Assembly (NCBI GenBank): GCA_036346395.1
Contig: CM070594.1
Coordinates: 57,521,519 to 57,585,518, forward strand
Direction of reading: 5' to 3'
Origin: Hsuehochloa calcarea
Taxonomy: Eukaryota; Streptophyta; Magnoliopsida; Poales; Poaceae
Length of the DNA stretch: 64,000 nt
Notes under the pieces: model-generated
The model's database searches: none
Told to the model about the DNA's origin: nothing
The model's input: the letters and a program-made list of their open reading frames with translations, nothing else
Position numbers and translations under genes: made by a program
In this document: one piece after another, positions 56,250-64,000 of the stretch
Position numbering within the stretch: the stretch's first letter is position 1
Layout: every line of letters starts with the position of its first letter

Positions 56250-56450
56250 TTCACGTGTTTTAAATATGTCTCGCTTGGTGTAGCACACCATCAAGTCATT
56301 CAGCCACTCATCTGCTATCTTGCTGCGCAAATCTGTTTTGATAATATTCATTGCCGAAAAATTTCTATTGGTATGCGATGCGCCATATTGATAATAATTT
56401 TATCCAGATTAAATTGTAGTCGATACTTCTTTGGTTGAGTTGTGCTCTTA
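56250..56450 (-). pseudogene. hAT/TTF-type transposase C-terminal fragment (also at 54630-54830 and 57870-58070)
   Basis: On the minus strand each array unit encodes NRNFSAMNIIKTDLRSKIAD followed by EWLNDLMVCYTKRDIFKT. This matches the dimerisation end (ERxFSAMNxxK, DEWLND) of plant TTF-type/zinc-finger-MYM-like hAT transposases. A frameshift lies just before it. The fragment sits right beside the foldback element, so the foldback probably inserted into an old hAT gene before the array formed. Confidence 0.65.
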
Positions 56451-56984
56451 TCGGTTGGGAAAGTATTACTTGAATTGTTTGTGAAATAGTTACGCAAAGT
56501 TCATTTCTCCATTATTGAAAACCTACGAACAAATGCAATACAAGTGTATACAACTATATTACTTGCTATACAATATACACCAGAGTTGCTATATGCTAAA
56601 TGTCTAACTATACAGTTAAGACTTAAATTGCTAATTGCTAAAGAATTATACAGTTAAGACTTAAATTGCTAATTGCTAAAGAATTAAGACTTAAGAACTT
56701 AAGAGGAAAAACACAGTGAAGGTACATCGCTAATGGAAAATACACCCCAAAAACATATAAATATGGTTTCAGTGGGTAATGACATGTACATCAAAATTAG
56801 CCAAATTAGTGATACAGATATTAAATTGTGCTTAAATGATCATGAACATTCAAAATAAACGACCATACTACTAAGACGCTAGCTCGAATCACGACTTTCA
56901 CAAGACAAATTCATTCTACGAGGTTTTGTGCATTGGAAGTATCTTACAATTCTATCATCATCAATGGTTCTAGAGAAAAAAAAA

Positions 56985-57870
56985 TACTATAGATATCTGA
57001 ACTTGCAAGGTTGTGCAACTTAGCTCATTGAACTTGCATTTTACTTTCTCAGCCCTCTGAATTTGCAAGGTTATGCCACTTAGCTCCCTGAATTTGCGAG
57101 GTTGTGCCACTTAGCTATTTGAACTTGCGTTGAAGCGAAGTTCATCGGATACGATGTCGGCGACTTCACCCCCTCCGAGCCCGGTGAACTCGTCGCCGCC
57201 TCGTTCCAGTCATATTCATCGTCTTCGTCATCTCACGCCGACAAAATGAATTCTTCAGACCCGGGAACGCAATGTGCACGTGTCTTCGCTGGAGCTCCAC
57301 CGTCGCAGTTTGCTGCCCCCTCTCTCTTGCCTCATCCGAGTCATCCGTGAGAGAGAGAGAGAGAAATACACTACCAGTGTCAGAGCAGAAGCCACTCACC
57401 CTGCATGAAGTTCATTTGGCCATTTGCTAACAGAAAAAGTTGAGCTGGCAAATCACTGAGAGAGAGAGAGAGAGAAGTATTGTGCGCCAGCTCTAGCACT
57501 GAGACTGTATTTCTCAGAGGATGTAAGGGCGAGGGTGAGCTCCAGCGAAGACACAGGCACGGTGTGTTCCTAGGCCCAAAGAATCCGATTTTGTTGGCGT
57601 GAACGGGGTGGCTGGAACGGGGCGGCGACGAGTCCACCAGACTTGGAGGGGATGAAGTTGTCGGCATCGCATCCGACGAACTTCGTTTCAATAAAAGTTC
57701 AGGGAGCTAAGTGGCACAACCTCGTAAGTTCAGGGGGCTAAGAAAGTAAAATGCAAGTTCAGAGAGTTAAGTGGTACAACTTCGCAAGTTCAGGAGACTG
57801 ATAAAGTAAAATACAAGTTCAAAGAGCTAAGTCGTACGACCTCGCAAGTTCAGGTACCTATAGTGCAATT
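56985..57870. mobile_element. foldback element, copy 3
   Basis: Same structure: left arm about 56985-57360, right arm about 57490-57870. It is nearly identical to copy 2. Confidence 0.75.
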
Positions 57871-58326
57871 TTCACGTGTTTTAAATATGTCTCGCTTGGT
57901 GTAGCACACCATCAAGTCATTCAGCCACTCATCTGCTATCTTGCTGCGCAAATCTGTTTTGATAATATTCATTGCCGAAAAATTTCTATTGGTATGCGAT
58001 GCGCCATATTGATAATAATTTTATCCAGATTAAATTGTAGTCGATACTTCTTTGGTTGAGTAGTGCTCTTATCGGTTTGGAAAGTATTACTTGAATTGTT
58101 TGTGAAATAGTTACGCAAAGTTCATTTCTCCATTATTGAAAACCTGCGAACAAATGCAATACAAGTGTATACAACTATATTACTTGCTATACAATATACA
58201 CCAGAGTTGCTATATGCTAAATGTCTAACTAGACAGTTAAGACTTAAATTGCTAATTGCTAAAGAATTATACAGTTAAGACTTAAATTGCTAATTGCTAA
58301 AGAATTAAGACTTAAGAACTTAAGAG

Positions 58327-60867
58327 TATACTACCAGCAAGAGCAAGCCTCCTCTGCTCCTCGCAGCAAGCCTCCTCTGCTCCTCGCCTCCCCAATTCCC
58401 TCCTCTTCTCCTCACCTCGCCACCTCCCCTCCTAGCATCGGCGATGCCCTTTGCGCACGCCTCCCCTCCTCATCGCGCTATGCCTCCTCTGCTCCTGGCG
58501 CCTCGCTGCCTCCCCTCTCCTCGCGTCGGCGCTGCCCCCTTCCCCCTTCTCCGCTCGGCCACGTGCCTTGCCACCTCCCCTCCTCGTTGCGCTACATCGC
58601 TACTGGGCACCCGCCTAGTCGACGCGGCGGTGCCTAGGGTTTCTTTCCCAGTCTCAGCCCAACCCCACAGGTGCGTCTCCTCCCTTCTCAGCCAAGGGCG
58701 GAACTAGAACGAAAATGACCAGGTTCACCACTTTACCATACATATAATAACATATATAATTTCCAAGTAACACTGTACTAAATAATAATTTATGCGGCAA
58801 ACATTGTCAAAATGCATCATCTGGTCTCAGTTACCTATAAAAGGAGAACAAAATGACTTAAAATTCTGAAGCAAAAATAGTATAATGGGAAAATAAAAAT
58901 AAATACATTACCTTTTAGTATTTACGTTCTTTCAAGCTCATGAGTGACAAACCACAACATTAGTAGCACTATTTGATGCTTTCCTTTTTAGAAACTTTTC
59001 CATTAATTTACCTGCCATTTGCAGATTATTCAAAAACTTTTTCATAAAATATTGGAATCATAGTATGTTTAACAGTTGAAGAACAATATATTAGAAACAT
59101 ACATCCAGGAGCAGGAACATACTTGCTTGCTTGACATTATAGTAAAAAAAACTCTTAAGTCAAATCCAAAGTATAGTCCAATATAAGCACATAGATGATG
59201 GATATCACTTGTAGTTTTGCCTCCGATTTGCAACGAACTATGACAGTATTCCAAAAACCCAAATTCAAACCCTACATTGCGAAAAAAAAATCAACCAACA
59301 ATCATCACATTGAAACCATAGCTCACAAATTTAGCCTCTTTGCTGGAAAGAAATCGGAAGAACTAGAGATGTGGAACATACCCCATGCCGATTCCGTGAT
59401 TCGTAACTTAGTCCTTCCAATGGGTGACTAGGCGAGGGACGCCGTGGCCGGTGTTGGCGGCGGCCGAGGCCTCCCTCCAGAATCCGCACCAGCGGCCGCG
59501 ACCACCGTCCATCGACCAGGCGAGGCGAGGCAAATTGTGAACTGCTGGGGCCGAGAGGGAGAAGAACATACGCGGACTCCACAACCACGCAACACACTCA
59601 CACGAGACGTGACTGGACAGGACGCGTGCGATTGCAAGTACGGGGCTGCTGGCTTTGATGCGTGCAGACATACGGGTGCTATTGGGTTGTGTTGACTGCT
59701 CGTATCAAATGGGCTACACTACCGCGTCACCCATTCATCTTGGCCCAGCCGCGGCCAGCGGGAGTAGAGCAACGAGACTGTAAGACGCTGGAGGTTGGGC
59801 TGAACTAGAGTGCATAATTTTTCGGCCGAGGGTGCACACATAGTATATATGGGCTAATCTCTGCTAAAATTTTTTTTAGACCCGATGTCCTGTGACATTG
59901 GGTGAGCCAATTGGACTCCACCCTTATTCTCAGCCTCATCTCGTGGTCGCTTGGTCGCTTTTCTATTGGAATTGGGAATGTGTGGTGTGGTGAGGCGGGG
60001 TGGATGTGAGACAGTGAGGCTACAGTTGAGCCTTGTGGGTTTCGGCAAAGGCCTACAAGTACTTACCCCGGCTAGGCAGCTAGGCTCTTCTTCCTCCTGC
60101 AAACCATCAGCTCACATATGGCCGCCAGAGGTTGGGGGTACCCCCGCCGGCGTAGAGAGTAGGCCCGAGACTGACAAAGCCACTCGGAATTGCCCCTGCC
60201 AGCAGCCAAAAGTGAGAGAGCCATTCGTTGAATCCTACCCCTAACTCTCCATCCATTCTCAACTCGACACAGTATTTGCCTTGAGAAAGAGAAGCCTGCA
60301 TCACGGTACGACCATGCAACACACAACATGTGAAAATCTTTGGGCCTACCTAACAGTTTCAGTCCACAAAAAATGTTGATCGGGACTACGATGCGGACGC
60401 ACATGATTGCGAGACATCTGTCGGACTCCACTTGCAGTTTGAACCGTCCATGGCTGCCTAGTGCCTACGAGACAACCAACACCAGCAACACAAGACTTTC
60501 TTAGCTGCCTCAGGCTTTGATTAGGCTTCAGGATTGCTATTTATATTGACGTGACAGCTGATTAGATCGCAGACTACGATTACTTTTAGTAGTTGTTCCA
60601 TTACAAAACTGTTGAACACCATGCTTAACCTTGGAAGAAACTCTACCCCAATGCATGTTTCGTTGTTAACTCTCCTACGAAATTTACCGGACTATTTAAT
60701 TTCCAGTCCCAAGACCTCCTGCTCCGACGAATGCCGGGCAAGAAACACACATGGGCGGGGCCAATTTGTCGCTCATGTAACAGGTGCGGAATCTCAACGA
60801 ATTTGATCGGGATTCACCACTTTATTATGTATATAATAATATATAAAGTTTTCAAGTGATATTGTTA
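58327..60867. other. region without recognised genes, ends with a direct repeat
   Basis: 58330-58690 is a C/T-rich block (repeated CCTCCTCTGCTCCTCG) with composition-driven open frames. A piece of about 90 bases starting GCGGAACTAGAACGAAAATG (58694) recurs in diverged form at 60784-60868 (GCGGAATCTCAACG..GGATTCACCACTTTATTATG), both in plus orientation. 59330-59720 is GC-rich but gives no family match. Otherwise nothing is seen. Confidence 0.45.
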
Positions 60868-60869
60868 TT

Positions 60870-62867
60870 AGACCAGGTGAATTGGTCGTAAAAGACTATG
60901 TGAACTGGTCGTAGACTTTGTGATGATGAATAATTGACGTTTGTGTTGTATTGATATTTGCAGTTGTAAAAGTTTCGGTTGTTGGATTTTCGAGCAGAGT
61001 GGTCGGATCATGCCTTGTATCGGGTGGTCTAATCGGTGATACTCGATAACCATTTTCGACTGGACTCAGAGTACTGTAGCTTCGAGTACCGAAGTGTCTG
61101 ATTAGTATCTTGTAGCACCAAATCTTGTATCTCTGAGTCTGATAACTCGAATCTTGAGTGCTAGTTTCGAGTTCTATAGATCACAGTCTCGAGTGGTAGA
61201 GCTCCGAGTAATGTACTCAGTCGTAAGTCGAGGTGTATATCGAGTACGAAGGGCAGTCGGAGTTGCATGGTCAATGGTCGAAGTTACAGTGACTGATCGA
61301 TGGTCGAAACTATAGCGACTGGTCGACGGTCGAAGCTACAGCGCGTAGTCGAAGGTTGAAGCTACAGTGACTAGTTGATGGTCGAAGCTACAATGTGTGG
61401 TCGATGGTCAATGGACTGTAGTCGTAGGCTTCACGATCGGTAGTCGTGGGCTTCGTGGTAAGTGGTCGTACGCTTCTGGTAAGTGGTAATAGGCTTTTGG
61501 TAAATGGTAGTAAGCTTTGCGATCGATGGTCGTAGGTTCTTGATGGATAGTTGTATGCTTATAGTAAGTAGTCGTAGGCTACAAGTGCTTCAATACTTGT
61601 TTTCTTTGAGTACCTGGTGTACTTGTGTTTGCCTGGACAGCGGTATGATCGGCGTGTATAGAGAGGTACGACCGGTGTTACAGAGTGATCTCGACGCGTG
61701 TATGACCGTTGTTTTTTTTTTCTGAAAGTTGGAATTTAAGGTCGTAGATGATCTGATTTATGTTTATTGATAAATGAGAGTTTGATATGCGTGTGTGAAC
61801 TGATATTGGTCAAGTTGGAGAACTTGTGCCAAGAAAATGTTCTTTGATATTTGCATGTGCAGGTTGAGTGTGGAGACGGTCATGGTCGATGACGAGGAAG
61901 ATCGAAACTTGGAGGGGGAAATCCAAGGTTTAGGTAGTCGTGAATGTCACGAGGTGGTCATGCTCACGCTGAGGCACATAGAGATCAAAGGTGAATGCAT
62001 GATTCGTGGTTGAAGTTACAGGAGATGCCATCCTGGAGGCTTCGACGCGTGAAGAGTTATGGAAGACGTTTCATAACTGGAAGGTTTAGAGATATTACCG
62101 TGATTTGAGGGATTTCGGTTCCCTTGTTTCACGAAAGAGCTGGGATTATGTGTCCTTGTTGATAAGGACATGGTTTAGGGCCCCAGCATATAAAGGGCGA
62201 TGAGGTTAAGAGTAACGTGTGCTCGTGGGAGACTTTTTGGAACTTTTGGCAACAGCGGCTTTCAGAAGAGAGCTTTTCGGTGCTTTCTTACTAGGGTTTG
62301 AGGGGTGCCGTGAGAGCACTTTGTAGATCTGAGAACATGATTGAGGAATAATAGATCGAGTTATTTCCAAAGAATTTGATCATCGTTGGTGGTTTGTGAT
62401 TCGGTCATTGTGTTCGACTTGTTCCAGGTTCATCGTCTTGATCGTTCTTCTATCTTGACCGACCACTCGTGTTGATCGGTCTTTGACTAGTTCTGTTCCA
62501 AGAGGTCTTCGACTTGTTCTCGTTCACCGTCTTGATCCGCTTTTGTTCTTTGCGGTATGTGAATCTTAGAAATGAAAGGTGGAAGAAATCTGATAGTCGA
62601 ACTCTTTCGACTAGATGATCCTAACTCTCTCGACAAGGTTGACTTTATCTTTTTCGATCACGTACTGTGTTGTTCACCCGGTTATCGATAATATCTTTGA
62701 CTGGAGGAACATATGAGAGTTGATTCGACCTCTACGACTAGGTGACAACCTCGCATGCAGTACATAGTATTCAGTTGTCGATTGAATCTAGAGCAGATTC
62801 TTCTACGTAAGTTGCAAAAGAAGGCACTACACTCATTCACCTCCTCCGATTGTCGATCGATCCTACA
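60870..62867 (+). repeat. 5' LTR of the right copia element (start uncertain)
   Basis: The end is fixed by the PBS. CATATAAAGGGCG near 62187 is a plausible LTR TATA box. The stretch 61250-61530 is a minisatellite of degenerate GGTCGAAGCTACAGTGACTG units. The many GGTCG/GTCGTAG motifs are typical of this LTR. Confidence 0.6.
61250..61530 (+). repeat. minisatellite in the copia LTR
   Basis: Seven to ten degenerate units of 25-35 bases, first GGTCGATGGTCGAAGCTACA type, then GTAAGTGGTCGTAGGCTT type. Confidence 0.75.
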
Positions 62868-62869
62868 AG

Positions 62870-62881
62870 TGGTATCAAAGC
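62870..62881 (+). other. primer binding site of the right copia element
   Basis: TGGTATCAAAGC, one base from the usual TGGTATCAGAGC complementary to initiator tRNA-Met, directly after the LTR end. Confidence 0.88.
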
Positions 62882-63039
62882 GGGTTGCTATGGCATCGAG
62901 AGGTATGTGAATCATCCCCATGCTAGATGGTGCGATTTTGCTTTTAGAAGTGTCATATGCAAGCTTACATTGAGGCTCAAGGTGTTTGAAATAAGATTGC
63001 TATACCATATGAGTTTCCTAGATTCTTGTTACTAATCTA

Positions 63040-64000
63040 AATAAAATAAATGTTGACTTAAATGCTCAAGCTCAGAACTTTGTCGTTTCAAGCAATTTCT
63101 ATAAAGAATTTGATCTTATAGCTCATATTAATTCGGCTCACTTAACATGGAAAACTTTTTTCGATTATCATGAAAGAACTACTAAAATTAAGAAAGTGCA
63201 TAAATTTTTCATCAAAAGAATATTTTGATTTTGCTATGAAACACAGGTGAAGCTATTGATGATCTTTTGCTCGGTTTGAAAAAATATTGAGTAATTTACG
63301 TGGTGTTAATATTATTCCTACCGATGAAGATAATGCAACTAAAATCTTGAGATCTTTAGGTTCTGAGTGGTTAATGGTTGTCACAACTATCAATTAAACT
63401 ATCGATCTAGATACTTTAACCATGGTCGATCTTTTCTCTAGATTGAAAACCTATGAGATGGAAGATTTGCCATCTAAGATTGATAAACCTTCATCTTTAG
63501 CACTTATGACTAACCCGTGCGCCGCTTACGTCGAGTTTTTTTCCGTGTCCGCTTTGTCTTTTTTAGAGGAACAGTTCGAACAGCTCCATGAAGGGGATTT
63601 GGTGTTGATCTCCTCACGGGCATGCAAGGCACTCAACAACATGAGGATGAAGAAGCGAGGTGGTATGTCAAGTTCGATCAAGTGCTACGAGTGTAGCGAG
63701 CCAAGCCACATTAAGATGGAGTGTCCCAAGCTCAAGGGAAAGGTGATTAAGGAAGACAAGAATTATCGTCGTCGACTATTCAAGAACAACAACTCCAAGG
63801 GTGGTAATTTCTGCAAAAAATTTGCTGAAAATGTTCTTTCGCCTATCGAGCATCTAGATTTGAGTGATGTGGAATATGAGAGTTGCGATAACGACAACCA
63901 TGACAATGATGATGCTAAAGTTAAGAAGAAGAACAATGATAACTTCACGGGTATGTGCTTCATGGTAAGAAACAACAACGAAGACGACAATGACAGTGAT
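63040..64000 (+). pseudogene. copia gag with zinc knuckle (decayed, incomplete at the right edge)
   Basis: Pieces in different frames read NAQAQNFVVSSNFYKEFDLI, FFDYHERTTKIKKVHKFFIK, TDEDNATKILRSLGSEW and DTLTMVDLFSRLKTYEMEDL. A knuckle SIKCYECSEPSHIKMECPKL follows at 63679-63735 (C-X2-C-X4-H-X4-C, complete). The end is rich in Asp and Asn. A stop at 63397-63399 and at least two frameshifts break it. The sequence continues beyond the window. Confidence 0.85.

Larger units (their letters stand above)
53441..58326. repeat. tandem array of three units of about 1.62 kb
   Basis: The unit start GGAAAAACACAGTGAAGGTA occurs at 53441, 55085 and 56705, giving units of 1644, 1620 and about 1622 bases. 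The units are nearly identical over their whole length. Units 2 and 3 share small deletions against unit 1 (for example the missing GGCGGCAAGCTACTACGGTG of 54275-54294), so unit 3/2 is the younger duplication. Each unit holds a foldback element and, after it, a fragment of a second hAT-type transposase on the minus strand. The array stops abruptly at 58326 after AACTTAAGAG. Confidence 0.92.
60870..64000 (+). mobile_element. Ty1/copia retrotransposon, LTR and gag, cut by the right edge
   Basis: A long LTR ends CGATCGATCCTACA at 62867, followed by AG and the primer binding site (62870-62881), then a gag region to the window end. The arrangement (ACA-AG-TGGTATC) is the same as in the left copia element, so both belong to the same broad clade. 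The exact LTR start was not found; it should lie between 60868 and 60905. Confidence 0.75.

Noticed and set aside
59331..59695. Several overlapping minus and plus frames of 70-90 codons
   Set aside because: GC-rich stretch with open frames in most phases and no family match.

Overview
The window is nuclear DNA of a grass (Poaceae). It has split genes with GT-AG introns, GC-rich first exons, Tourist-like and Stowaway-like MITEs, and most of its length is nested LTR retrotransposons and hAT DNA transposons. No prokaryotic features were seen. The species cannot be named from the sequence alone.

Three host genes stand out. (1) The glycine decarboxylase P-protein gene (16311-23219, +, 15 exons) encodes the PLP subunit of the mitochondrial photorespiratory glycine cleavage system. 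(2) A NAP1-type histone chaperone gene (44604-48168, +, 11 exons) ends in a CKQQ farnesylation box. (3) A probably plastid-targeted class I SAM-dependent methyltransferase gene (49547-52052, -, 8 exons) lies tail-to-tail with NAP1. All three exon structures can be read completely and all splice sites are intact. Yet each gene has one to three 1-2 bp indels that break the frame (three in GLDC, one in NAP1, one in the methyltransferase), mostly at short homopolymers. I read this as probable consensus error in the assembly rather than three independent pseudogenes, but it needs checking.

Layout: 1-5924 is a minus-strand Ty1/copia element (start of RT, integrase, protease, gag, PBS, 5' LTR). It is inserted in the RT of a plus-strand Ty3/gypsy chromovirus (5925-10981, with a complete 3' LTR). 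That element is in turn inserted in a copia LTR related to the first one (10982-11827). 11828-16060 is mostly anonymous DNA with decayed MITE-like stretches. After GLDC, 24132-32743 is a second nest. A chromovirus-type LTR fragment is interrupted by a minus-strand Tat-lineage gypsy element (3' LTR 26037-26809, end of pol 31018-31741). Between its pol and 3' LTR that element carries an antisense, intron-containing gene with its own TATA box. The Tat integrase is in turn cut by another LTR-like sequence at 31742. 32744-39887 is a large autonomous-type hAT element (BED finger, transposase, dimerisation domain). It is decayed and interrupted by a 2.4-kb solo copia LTR. 40756-42477 is a non-autonomous hAT element with a perfect 8-bp target duplication. 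After NAP1 and the methyltransferase come a 557-bp hAT MITE (52336-52892) and a three-copy tandem array with a 1.62-kb unit (53441-58326). Each array unit contains a long foldback element and a fragment of a second hAT transposase type. The right end (about 60870-64000) is the LTR, PBS and gag of another copia element, which runs off the window.

The most unusual items are the foldback tandem array, the antisense spliced gene of the Tat element, the clustered small indels in all three host genes, and a short host-like protein fragment inside the non-autonomous hAT element.
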